Assembly (NCBI GenBank): GCA_905250025.1
Contig: CAJNOJ010000137.1
Coordinates: 1 to 64,000, forward strand
Reading direction: 5' to 3'
Length of the DNA: 64,000 bases
DNA from: Adineta ricciae
Lineage: Eukaryota; Rotifera; Eurotatoria; Adinetida; Adinetidae
Part shown: positions 35,147 to 46,123 of the stretch, piece by piece
How the letters are laid out: the number at the start of each line of letters is the position of its first letter
How positions within the stretch are numbered: position 1 is the stretch's first letter
The notes under the pieces: model-generated
Database searches by the model: none
What the model was told of the DNA's origin: nothing
Seen by the model: only the letters and a program-made list of their open reading frames with translations
Program-made: the position numbers and the translations under genes

Positions 35147-37698
35147 CTAGAGTTTTGATAGTGTTCCTTGTTTAATTGATGTCCAAATTGGAGGAACTTT
35201 ATGTCGGTTGGACGGATTAAGTCGAGCACGCTCCATCAATGCTTCATACACTTGTCCATCGTAACGGCCCAAACAAGAATCTTTTCAATTAACAAATATC
35301 CATGTTGAGCAGAAGTTTTTAAGGAAATAACTATTAACTCACCCAATTCAAAATCATGAAAATCGAACGCATCAACTAGAGTAACAAGATTTGGACGAAG
35401 CTGAATGTAGAGATCCGGTAAAACACGACTTTCGAGTTCGTAGATTTGATCAGCTGATAGCAATTTCAACTATGGCATAAAAAATTGAATCAAATCTCAC
35501 TGTATCACCATGAAAGACTTACTCGAACGAAATCTGTCGATGTATTTCGTAGTGTATGAATTGCATATACATAAAAAAGTTGCTCGAGAACCAATGCAAT
35601 CGATACATGTTGACGTGCGTTCTGTACTTGATCATAAAATGCACGGATGATGAATGTTTCCATATGAGCCTAAATATGAAAGAAAGCGAAAGTTTTGGAA
35701 AGAATGGAGCATTTAAATATGCTATTCTATACCTTAGCCATATGTACTAATTCAATAGAATTCTGGATAAATGCATCGTATGGAGATGATGATGTTGATT
35801 CGAGCATTTTTCCAAACATCTCTTTGACCAATCTACAGCAATCATAAGGAAAATAATCTATTTATCATAGAAAACAGAGCTTACAATTGTGAACGACTTT
35901 CGAATAAACGGCAATAGTCATCCAATTTCAAACTCGTTGGTGGTAACCAGAGTGGTAAATTTAAATATGCAACCGATGAATGTAGACTTCCACTATTATT
36001 TTCTTCTACTTGTTGCATCCTTTTCAAAAGGTATCTATTTCAAAAATCGTCTTTTTAATCTGCTAAAAGAAATAACAATACCTTGCAGTTTGCTGAAGTA
36101 AAACAACATTATCCCCTTCTGCACTACAACCTCCATCAATTCCATTTCTCGACGTGACCAATCCACTTGCAACGAGAAAGCCGTGACCACCGCAAGCAAC
36201 ACGACATATCTGTGCGATTCGTTCACTGATTGATAATGTATAACCTTTGAATCCACACGAAAGTGCATGAAGCTATAATTCAATGAATACATTCATTAAA
36301 AAAGCAAGACTTGATATAGAAGTTCACCTGAGGTAATTCTCGGAAATAATCATCATCATTTGTTTTCAATTGAAAAAAGTAGCGATCGAGTTTAATAAAA
36401 GCAATGAGAAACGCGTAAGTGGTGGACAAGCTCGGAATCAATTTTTCTTGCTGTAATGGATAATCAAGTATTCGTGTTTCTTTTCTATACATGTAGAATG
36501 GAAAAACTCAATGGCTTTAGTGTTAGATTGAAACTGTACCCTGATGGATTTAATCCTTGAAATCGAACGGCTGAATATCGTACTGCAATAGCCATAGCTC
36601 GAATCAAAGCTATCAACGTAGTGTTGATGAGACGTAGACGTTCGTGTACCATTGTGCCATACAAAAGACGAGCATCGCCTTGCCGTGTGAAATTTCCATT
36701 TGAATCGACCTGTTCGAAAAGAGAAATGAGAAATTTAGAGAGACAACATCGAATCATACATGCGCTAATTTCATGAACATCTGTGTACGTGGAATACGAA
36801 CATTGGTTAATCGTAAGTATCCATTATCGCCAAAGATATGCGCAAAACGAGTACTGATCTCGCCAACCTCCACGCCTACAAATCTGAGGCAATAAACAGG
36901 TGATTTACTATATGAATCAATCTTACCTGGCAATGGTTGGTGCGTTTTCAAATCACGAATTTGCACCAAAAACATTTGAACTCCACACGCATGATTACTA
37001 TCGGGTGTGTATAATTGTGCCATAAGCAAAACATGATTCACGGTTTTACCCATTGAACCAGGCCAAAACTTGGTTGCCGTTAACGTTGGCGTATTTAATA
37101 TGAACGAATCAGTTGTTTTATCGAAAATAGCTTCTGTTTCCAATCGTCTTATATCAGTTCCATGACCAAGTTCCGTTTGAGCATAAGTTGCTATGATTTG
37201 AAATGATTCTGCTAATGGTAATAGTGTATGCTTCTGTTCTTCACTTGCCAGATTCTCAATGGCATATATACACATGGATGTGTGAATGTAAAACGAAAAA
37301 TAATAGTTCACGAAGATTTCATAAAACCAACCGCGATGTTTTCGATTGGTGATATTCAAACGATTGACTGCGTCGATAGCTGCGAAACTTTTTCGAATAC
37401 AAAGCGAATAGTGTTCATCAGCAGTCAAGTATTCGAATGGTAAATGTGTTTGATGAATTGGATGGGTGATAGCAAGACGAGCTAAACAGAAAGATAGGTT
37501 ATATTCGAAAAACAAATGAACTTCTACGAAACTGAGCTGACGTCGTGTGTTTATATCAAATGGATTGTCCGATCCGCCAAACATGAATTGAGCGAAGTCT
37601 TCAACATCGAATGTTGATGATTGACGCTCGGCTAATAAATGAATATTTTTGGTATCATTGATTCGATAGTGTGGTTTAGCGTCTGCATATTCAGGCAT
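35147..37698 (-). CDS. peroxisomal acyl-CoA oxidase, haplotype B
   Basis: Collinear with the ten-exon gene at 15634-18190 (offset about 19508). ATG at 37698; the first exon has the same AQTELGHGTDIRRLETEA, TATKFWPG and FLVQIRDLKTHQPLPG motifs, and the CSAEGDNVV segment is kept. The C terminus again reads TLSKL and stops at 35149-35147, so peroxisomal targeting is conserved. I see no frameshift, stop or lost splice site. Exon 7 uses the equivalent CTGTAG acceptor. Function as for the other copy. Confidence 0.85.
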
Positions 37699-38771
37699 CT
37701 TTTGATTTCACACAAGTAGAAGAAAAGTAAAACACGTGTCGATGTATGCGCGCAAGAAGGAGAAAAAGAATAACAACACTACCGATAGTCTTTATCGAAA
37801 AGATATGAGTCATACGCAACACAGTCTACAGAACTGGGCTGACGTTACCAACGACATCTCCCATCATAATATTCGATATTCTTGTTCATCTTGACTGTTT
37901 TGATTATAATACTAGTTTTGTTTGTCATTATGTGAAGTATTCACAGAGAAGTTTCAGTATCAGCCATAGGATAAATAATGTTAATAAAGAAAACACATTG
38001 AGATCATAACTTACAGTTATCGAAATAAATACAAATTCTGCATCATTCATGATGTTTCATTTACTCGGAGAAGAACTTTCTAAACAATCTTCTCTCTCAT
38101 AATAACTAATAAAAAGGAAATCAAAGATATTTGTCCGAAAACATTGCAAAAACGTCTTCATGTGAATAACAAACACGTGTTTCAGGAATGGGTATGGTTT
38201 TGTTCTTGAAAAAGTCTTACGTTTCTCTAGTCATTAAGACTTGGGCATAAAAAGAAAATATTCAAGCGTGAAAAAATTCTATTTGATATCATATTACCGA
38301 GGAGAAATGAGTAGAAGGGAACTACTGTCATACAGTTCAAAGTCAAACAGTAGAGTATGGTTGCATATATGTCTTTGACGTGAATAAAAGCATCATTTGA
38401 AATTAGATAAGACACATGGATTGAGTCCGACGGGAGGGAAAGAGCGAAGTTTCGATACTTCAAAGATGTTCGACAGATATCTTTGCAAAACCTTTGAAGG
38501 ATGAAAATTTTCCCTTTTCTCCCCTTGATTCGATTTCATTTCGATTGCGCAAGTTTGTTATTCTTCTTGTCATATGAATATTCAGTTACATAACTATTGT
38601 AGAAATAACTACGTCATTTCTTACTAGAGAAAATCCAGCATCTGTTTTAATGTATGTGTGTTTGTTAACACGGAACAAATGATATTATTCATAACAAAAG
38701 TTTGTAGGACTTTATCAGTAATTAGTATTTCATTCATCGTTTTTGGAAATTCTATTCTATATGAACGGAAA
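37699..38771. other. divergent intergenic region, haplotype B
   Basis: Equivalent to 18191-19266. The R2 frame is open upstream to 38658 in this copy, but the other copy is not, so 38658-38771 is treated as 5' flank. No other feature seen. Confidence 0.45.
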
Positions 38772-41700
38772 ATGTTTTATATGAAATATTTCTTCTATTT
38801 CATTTCTATACATTTGATCACATCTTCACTACGAATAAATCTTTATTTTACAAGAAATGAAGTAAGTGAATATGTATATAATGATGATGTAGGTATAAGA
38901 TATAATTGTTTTCATCTTACTTCAAACATGAAATACGCCGAAATTAATCGACAGATCTCTTCTTATTGTATGAGTGAATCATCTTGGAAATTTCATATAG
39001 ACGTTGATTCTTCATTACAAACATTTTCTTTTGCTGATCTGAAGAACATGAATATCACCAGTAATGATTTATATCTCTGGTCAACATCAATTGATACTAT
39101 TGAACAGTATGAAATCTATTTAGAAACTAAAGATTTCTCTTTATCGAAATGGACATTTTATAATTGTACATTGCCAAGATTTGGATCAAAGTGTCAATAT
39201 GAATTTTCTTTTTATCATGAGAATTATTCATCATTATATGAAATGATCTATGATTATTATTTTAATTTTACTGATACTGGAAACCAATTAACTTGTTATA
39301 CTCATTTAAAATGTCATCGAGGCTTGCCGCCAGCTTGTTTAGATTGGACGGAAATATGCGATGGTAAGGTTGATTGTCTTGATGGAAATTTTGATGAAGA
39401 ACATTGTTGGCAGCTTGAATTAAACGAATGTCAATCGAATGAGTATCAATGCAATATGGGTCAATGTATACCTTATGAATTTGTTCGAGATGATCGAGAA
39501 TGTTTTGATTGTATTGATGGATCTGATGAGGAACATGGAGTACGAAATGATGTAGCATTAGTACGTGAGCCTGAACCTTCATTCGGATATGATGATATCA
39601 GATGTGAAACAGATTTTCTATCACGATCGTGTGAAATCAATCGGCATTTTCTTTTATCGAAATCAATGTTTTCAGTTAAAGATAATTCAGTAACAGATGA
39701 ATGTTGGTCAGCTTTGAAATGTTATTTTGGTTTGTTAGATTCTTCCATAGATAACGATATTAATGGTACATGTATACCAATGATAAAGAAGACTTGTCCA
39801 GACATGTTATATGTTCCTAATGTTCCAGTCTTTTTCGGACATATTTATACTGCTTACAAGAAAGATGATATTCAATCTATTGATGATTATACCTTGCCTT
39901 ATTTATGCTCAAATAGATCTTTTCATTTTGGATCACTTGATCTGATATCAGATGTATCAATGAAAAATACGAAGTGTTTTAAAATCTCGCGATTCGACGA
40001 TTGGTGGACAAAACATGGATCTACTTGGTATTTTCGATATTTCTTACCCATAACTGATATCTATAATCAACTAAAAGAAATGAATCCAATAATTAATTTC
40101 CCTGTGAATCGATGTAATCAATCAAATATATATCAATGCAGAAATTCATCGAAATGTATTTCATTTCATCGACTGATCAATGACATATCTGATTGTCCAT
40201 ATTTCGATGATGAAGATATTTCTGAAAATACAAATTCTCAGTTATTTGTACGATTGAAACATAAATTTTATAAATGTCATTTTACGAATCGATATATTCT
40301 TCTAACTGCAATTGAAGATGGAAAATGTGATTGTGGATATCTTGACAAATCGTTTTGTGAAGATGAAAGTAAATACAAAACATTCGTCCTTAAAACGATA
40401 TCTTTTCAAACAATTTGCGATCATTTTCACGAACTATATCCAGTTACAATTGATGGACAAAAACAAACAGATGAAAGTGAATGTGAACAATGGGAATGTG
40501 ATAATATTTACACTCATTGTGATGGAATTTGGAATTGTTTCGATGGAAAAGATGAAAACAATTGTGATTCATTCTCAGATTTCTTTTCTTGTTCTTCACA
40601 ATATCGAATATGTGTAACACGAGATACATCTGAATTTACTTGTCTACCAATGAGCCAAATGAACGATGGTGAAGTCGATTGTCTCGGCGGTACTGATGAA
40701 AAGAAACTTTGCCAATTCGATTCATCAGGAACCGATATTGGTGGATTTCAGTGTATGATTAATGGTATTTCAACATGTCTTCGGCTTTATCGATTATGCA
40801 ATGATCAAAAAGATTGTTCATACGGAGATGATGAACAATTTTGTTTAAAAAATCGATCACTTCCGATGTTACGCGAAGTGTGTGAAGTTACCGATCCAAT
40901 ATTAACTTCCAATGTCGAAAAATTCCTTTGTAATACGACAGCAAAACGAACAAAACGACAAACGAAACAATTCACAATCACAGGATTTCATGAAACATCT
41001 GCAAATGAAGAGAATACAAACAAATTCTCTTCTGCCATACTTTTCCATGATGATCATTCAATTCGACCTGACAAACGTCGTTGTCTTCGTGGTGTTGATC
41101 TACGCGTTTGGTTAAACCATTCATCAAATCATTTCACAAGTACGTGTCTCTGCCCACCAAATTATTACGGAAATCAATGTCAATATCAAAATCAACGTGT
41201 CAGTTTAGTACTTCGATTTAAAGTTTCTGCTCAATCCAGACAAACTTTATTTGCAATTATAATTATGTTGATTGCTAATACAAATCAACGAACGATCCAT
41301 TCATATGAACAATTCACTTATTTATCAATTCGAGATTGTCAAACGAAATTTAATCTTTATCTGTTTTATTCCACTCGACCAAAACCAATCAATCAAACAT
41401 ATTCAATACATATTGACATTTATGACAAAACTTCTCTTCAATATCGTGCAAGTTTCTCTTACTCAGTCAACTTTTCATTCTTACCAGTTCATCGTCTCGC
41501 TTTTATTGTCAATATTCCATTTGAGAATGATCGTGAGATTTGTTCAAATAAGCAATGTCTCCATGGAACATGTACGAACTATTTGAATACAAAGAAAACA
41601 TTTTGTCAATGTGAACAAGGTTGGTCTGGAGAGTATTGTCATATATCACACAACTGTAATTGTTCACCAAATTCATTATGTGTTGGTAGTCTCAATGACA

Positions 41701-43529
41701 ATCGATCGATTTGTGTCTGTCGAGAGAATTATTTCGGTTCTCGATGTTATCTTCGTTATCGAATCTGTGACAAATTCTCATGTGAAAATGATGGTTTATG
41801 TGTTCCTCATGATGATTTTATGTTATCATCAACGAATCACAAATATTTTTGTATTTGTCCAAAAGGTTTTAGTGGAAATCGATGTCAGTTCGCTGATAGT
41901 GAAATCAATTTGATATTTGATAAAGACATTCACTTATCTCATTCAGTTTTTATTCATTTCCTCAGAATTATTCTACTTAGTCCACTGCGAGTCATACCCA
42001 AAGCATCACCACAGCGATCGACAACATTACAAACAGTTTCTCAACCGACGAATTCGATTCGAATTTACTGGGCACATCCGTTTCATCTCACTTTCATCGA
42101 GACATTAGATAGAAATTATTACCTCACTGTTCTTCTACCAATTTTTAATTATTCGATAAGAATAACACGACAAATTCATTCGTCACATCGATGTCCATCG
42201 ATAAATGAATTAACCAACGAAACATTTGCTCAATTACATGTTCTTCGACGAATTAAATCTTATCATTTGATATGTCAGAGATATTCTTCTGACTTACATT
42301 GTTTTTATGATGATCTTCATCTTTGTTTGTGCTATGATTTTCAAGGAAGACGCTTAGCAAATTGTTTTGAATTCGATCATCAAATGAAATTTGATTGTTA
42401 TGGTCAAAATCATTGTGAAAACAATGGTCAATGTTTTCAAGATTCTCCCGATTGTCCTAAACGATCATTATGCGTTTGTCGTTCGTGCTATTATGGCAAT
42501 CGTTGTCAATTTACGACAAATGACTTTGGTTTATCTCTCGATGCCATTCTAGTTTATCATATCATTCATAATGTAGATATTTTCCATCAAACTTCAATGA
42601 TTAAGATAAGTTCTTCATTGACAATTCTATTTCTAATGATTGGGTTACTTAATGGAATTATTTCATTGATCACATTTAAGAATAAAAGTGTACTGAAGGT
42701 CGGCTGTGGAATTTATTTATTCGGTTCATCGATAACGACAATCATAACGATGATTTTCTTGGGATTGAAATATTTCATTTATCTTTCAATACAAATGTCC
42801 ACAATATCAAATCGAATATTTCTTCAAATGCAATGTTATTCACTAGATTTTCTCCTTCAAATATGTTTAAATATGGATCAATGGTTAAATGCGTGTGTTT
42901 CGATAGAACGAGCCATAACAGTTATTCAAGGTATTCGATTCGTTAGGAAGAAGAGTAAACAATTTGCTAAAAAGGTTGTCATTGGTCTTTTGATCTTAAT
43001 TGTGTTAACATCACTTCATGATCCGATTTATCGAAGATTATTTGAAGAAAAAAATGTAACTGATGAAGAGAAAAAACGAATCTGGTGTATTGTGAAATAT
43101 TCTTCAAAGTTACAAATTTATAATCGAGTTGTGAATACATTTCATTTCTTCGTTCCATTTCTTCTCAATTTGACTTCATCCGTTCTTTTAATCATTGAAA
43201 CATCTCGTCAAAAACTTCGTCTTAGCAGAGATCAAACACCTAAAGAAGTATTACATGAACAAATTCATGAACATCAACATTTATTAATCGCACCGATTGT
43301 CTTATTTCTTCTTGCTTTGCCACGTTTAATTCTTTCATACATATCAAAATGTATGAGTTCACCGAAAGATTCTTATCTCTTTCTTTCGGCATATTTCATT
43401 TCATTTCTCCCCGCTATGATGATAGTTTTTATCTTTATTTTACCATCGCAATTTTATAGAAACGAATATCAAAAGAGTATTTCACAACTTCGAACTCGAA
43501 TTCAACAACACTTTCGGCAAACAAATTAG
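38772..43529 (+). CDS. giant LDLa/EGF/7TM receptor R2, haplotype B (complete)
   Basis: 1585 residues from Met 38772 (equivalent to ATG 19267 and directly before the signal peptide) to TAG 43529; the frame is open from 38658. Modules: LDLa near residues 180-212, 219-258, 447-475, 571-600, 605-650 and 658-690 (CNDQKDCSYGDDEQFC); a basic TAKRTKRQTK site at about 722 of furin type; EGF-like units near 793 (CLCPPNYYGNQC), 923, 960, 998 (CICPKGFSGNRCQF) and 1206; seven membrane helices from about 1274. TM3 ends in SIERAIT, an E-R-A variant of DRY. It is a paralogue of R1: the CxRGV...C(L/F)CPxxYYGxxCQ unit and the following beta-rich segment occur in both. Predicted cell-surface receptor with a very large ligand-binding ectodomain; ligand unknown. 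Confidence 0.85.
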   Translation: MFYMKYFFYFISIHLITSSLRINLYFTRNEVSEYVYNDDVGIRYNCFHLTSNMKYAEINRQISSYCMSESSWKFHIDVDSSLQTFSFADLKNMNITSNDLYLWSTSIDTIEQYEIYLETKDFSLSKWTFYNCTLPRFGSKCQYEFSFYHENYSSLYEMIYDYYFNFTDTGNQLTCYTHLKCHRGLPPACLDWTEICDGKVDCLDGNFDEEHCWQLELNECQSNEYQCNMGQCIPYEFVRDDRECFDCIDGSDEEHGVRNDVALVREPEPSFGYDDIRCETDFLSRSCEINRHFLLSKSMFSVKDNSVTDECWSALKCYFGLLDSSIDNDINGTCIPMIKKTCPDMLYVPNVPVFFGHIYTAYKKDDIQSIDDYTLPYLCSNRSFHFGSLDLISDVSMKNTKCFKISRFDDWWTKHGSTWYFRYFLPITDIYNQLKEMNPIINFPVNRCNQSNIYQCRNSSKCISFHRLINDISDCPYFDDEDISENTNSQLFVRLKHKFYKCHFTNRYILLTAIEDGKCDCGYLDKSFCEDESKYKTFVLKTISFQTICDHFHELYPVTIDGQKQTDESECEQWECDNIYTHCDGIWNCFDGKDENNCDSFSDFFSCSSQYRICVTRDTSEFTCLPMSQMNDGEVDCLGGTDEKKLCQFDSSGTDIGGFQCMINGISTCLRLYRLCNDQKDCSYGDDEQFCLKNRSLPMLREVCEVTDPILTSNVEKFLCNTTAKRTKRQTKQFTITGFHETSANEENTNKFSSAILFHDDHSIRPDKRRCLRGVDLRVWLNHSSNHFTSTCLCPPNYYGNQCQYQNQRVSLVLRFKVSAQSRQTLFAIIIMLIANTNQRTIHSYEQFTYLSIRDCQTKFNLYLFYSTRPKPINQTYSIHIDIYDKTSLQYRASFSYSVNFSFLPVHRLAFIVNIPFENDREICSNKQCLHGTCTNYLNTKKTFCQCEQGWSGEYCHISHNCNCSPNSLCVGSLNDNRSICVCRENYFGSRCYLRYRICDKFSCENDGLCVPHDDFMLSSTNHKYFCICPKGFSGNRCQFADSEINLIFDKDIHLSHSVFIHFLRIILLSPLRVIPKASPQRSTTLQTVSQPTNSIRIYWAHPFHLTFIETLDRNYYLTVLLPIFNYSIRITRQIHSSHRCPSINELTNETFAQLHVLRRIKSYHLICQRYSSDLHCFYDDLHLCLCYDFQGRRLANCFEFDHQMKFDCYGQNHCENNGQCFQDSPDCPKRSLCVCRSCYYGNRCQFTTNDFGLSLDAILVYHIIHNVDIFHQTSMIKISSSLTILFLMIGLLNGIISLITFKNKSVLKVGCGIYLFGSSITTIITMIFLGLKYFIYLSIQMSTISNRIFLQMQCYSLDFLLQICLNMDQWLNACVSIERAITVIQGIRFVRKKSKQFAKKVVIGLLILIVLTSLHDPIYRRLFEEKNVTDEEKKRIWCIVKYSSKLQIYNRVVNTFHFFVPFLLNLTSSVLLIIETSRQKLRLSRDQTPKEVLHEQIHEHQHLLIAPIVLFLLALPRLILSYISKCMSSPKDSYLFLSAYFISFLPAMMIVFIFILPSQFYRNEYQKSISQLRTRIQQHFRQTN

Positions 43530-45470
43530 CAGTATGTCAACTTTTATGTGAACTGAATTGGAATTAACATGAAAAAGAACATATCGTAGAACTTTCTGTT
43601 CTTCTTTTCATGTTCATCAAAGACAAATACACATTCTCACCTACCTTTTACATTCCTATCTATAATTTACTGAGAGAAACAGCGAATTATTGATGGTTAA
43701 TAAATGGCAGAGATATCGAATAAATGCTTTTTATTATTTTAAGTTCCTCAAACCTTTTCCTTACTTTATAACAAGAGCCGAATTAGTATAGTTTTCATAG
43801 ATTTCTTTACAGTGCCGTTATTAGTTGTTAAAACGATTCGAAAAGTATTTTCTCTTATTTTTTGCAGCATTTTATTGTTTTTTCGATGTTAACAGGATAT
43901 AACAATCAACTCATTTATTTCTTATTTCATTTGCAAATGTTTGCACAAAGAAGGAAAAACTAGTTGTATCCTTTGTCGGTAGATAAAAACCAGTAGATTT
44001 ATCTAACGGTTTATCTTTCTGATTACTTTTGATCGTAAAATACGAATTTTCTTTGTACAGCCTCTCGTGATGCTCAAATCACGAGAACTGTACTCCAATA
44101 TCCAATGAAGAAGAGTTTCAGAAACAACGTTTATTACTGTCGAATGCATATAGTTTACATGGAGCTTCCTTCAACGTTTTCATTACTATCGAGATCAAAT
44201 TTTGAGGGTGACTCATCGTTTTGATTTTGAAGAATTTGTATATTGTCATGCAAGCTTGACTTGAATTCAAGATGTTCGTTTCAATATTCGCTTAATACAT
44301 TCAAATGAAGAAAAAAAACATGGGCGTTTGGTAAATTCATGTGTCTAAAAAATGAATGTGATTCTGGATGTTGAATAGATCGTCATACATACATTCAATC
44401 AGTACCATTATATAGACTATCAGTGAGTTTTATTAGCATTTCTTCAAGAAACGAACAGGATAAACTCTTTTAGTCTCGATTCTTTGATTTACAGGTGCGT
44501 ATAGAGATTTTTAACGTTCGGACCGAAAAAGAGCGTTAACTGTTCAGGGATGGAAAGTGTTCACTATATAGAAGGCAATTTACAGAAAAAAACAATCGTC
44601 AGGGAGCACGAAATGTGTTCAAACAACAGGTTTTTACTAATTGAGGTTTTACTGTATGTTGTTCTTCTTATTGCGTTATGTACTATAGAATTTTCAGCCT
44701 ATACTTTCATCTTCGTCTATACATATTAAATATATTTGAATACCTGATCGCATAGAAGGATGTCAAGTAGTTTTCGCTCTTTTAAATGGGCCGTTAATCT
44801 CTACCAGTCATATTATATAGTATAGAAGTTGTAGCTTCGTATAAAGCAAAACGTTTTGTGGTGTTTTCTCTACGGCAACATACTTACCTACGTCTCTACA
44901 GAAAACAAGAGTGTGCTCGGTTAATGAGAATTGACTCGAGTTGACTAAGAGCAACTAGACTTGATTATGGGTGATTAGATGATTATATAAACTCCTATTC
45001 CGCTGTTTCCCTGTTCACGAAATTTCTGAACCATAAGGCAAAATCGGTTCTCGTACAAAAAAGTGATCGAGGGACTATCCAAAGCATTAGCGGCCGACGA
45101 TTCGCATGTGACACATTAATGTGCATGGGCGAAGCGGCAGCAACAAGTGACGTTCTTCTCATTTTTGATCACTGCGTTGAAGGAGGTAAAGAATACTAGA
45201 TATGGCAGAATGAATAGTCATGAAATCACGTATTACATACGTGCGATAACTAAATTCACCAAATACTGTAACAAACGTAAAGCAAGAACTCTCATTCTGA
45301 TATAACTGCTATGGAATGGATTGAATTGAGATGAAAAGCACTACAAAAGGCACATTAGGATTTAATCTATACTAGGGATCGCACGTTTCTTTATCCTCTT
45401 ATTTGTGCATGTATACGCACTGAAGCGGCGATCAGTAAATATCGTATAAAAGGAAACACTCTTTATTATT
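43530..45470. other. intergenic, haplotype B, structurally different from haplotype A
   Basis: The first 0.7 kb matches 47894-48940 but lacks about 170 bases equivalent to 48490-48663. About 44325-45090 has no counterpart in the other copy. 45110-45420 matches 49105-49430. No gene recognised; an AATAAA at 43700 and another at 43719 may serve R2. Confidence 0.4.
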
Positions 45471-46122
45471 TTAGTTAAAAGCGTATTTTTTCAAGCATTG
45501 TTGCAATTTGATATCAAACCGATCATTATATGAGTTTTTACACGAATGCAATTGTCCTGAATGAATTCTCGTCAAGAATTCGGTTAAAAACACATCCGAA
45601 TTGGTTTCTGTACAAATTTTATAATCTGAGAATCCATTGATTTTCATCGCGTTTCGTGGAGAATCACTAATGCCTTGTCCATACAACTGATCCGCATTAG
45701 CTGATAATATATAAAGAGATTTTACATTTTGTATTTTTGTACAGAAACCATTTGTCAGATTATTTTGCATTTGAACCATAAGTTGAGCGGCACTATTGTC
45801 CCACCTAAATAGAATCAAATCCGCAGTCAAATTAATTCTATTGGAGAAGGAAAAAACACTCGCCAGAAAATTTCTGATTCATTCTGATTGCCACATTTTG
45901 CAAGTGATGTAATTAATTTGTACGTAAATGGATCCAGATCAAGATTTAACTCGCGTAATTTCATATTTAGTTGTGTTAGATTAGTAGGCAATTGATTTTG
46001 TACAATCGATGGCATAGCAACTAATTGTCTGACTCCACTATCATCAACACGTTGAACAGAAAGTACATCTACATTATAGAGAACAAGATCAAGTGTGTCA
46101 ATAAAGAAAGAAATGACGTTTT
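45471..46122 (-). CDS. inosine-uridine nucleoside hydrolase-like, 3' half, haplotype B
   Basis: Last exon 45804-45471 (RWDNSAAQLMVQ ... LKKYAFN, TAA) and the preceding exon from about 46068 (VLSVQRVDDSGV, LDPFTYKLITSLAKCG). The upstream part runs into the N at 46123; its 5' half is at 61255-62057. Together with those exons it gives a secreted nucleoside hydrolase of the IunH family, which splits nucleosides into base and ribose. This copy keeps about 90 bases (45855-45945) that are disrupted in the copy at 50230. Assignment rests on the N-terminal half; the C-terminal part alone is not diagnostic. Confidence 0.65.
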
Positions 46123-46123
46123 N
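46123..46123. other. assembly join (single N)
   Basis: Left side is nucleoside hydrolase (minus), right side begins inside the EGF region of R2. The plus-strand frame that crosses this point is an artefact. Confidence 0.9.

Larger units (their letters stand above)
21235..46122. repeat. large duplicated block, copy B
   Basis: Collinear with 1696-21233 and then with 46124-50259 and part of 50487-50674. Intergenic DNA is as conserved as synonymous sites by eye, as expected for alleles or a recent duplication. Confidence 0.85.

Noticed and set aside
38658..38771. N-terminal extension of R2 by 38 residues
   Set aside because: Not open in the other copy, and it would place the signal peptide inside the protein.
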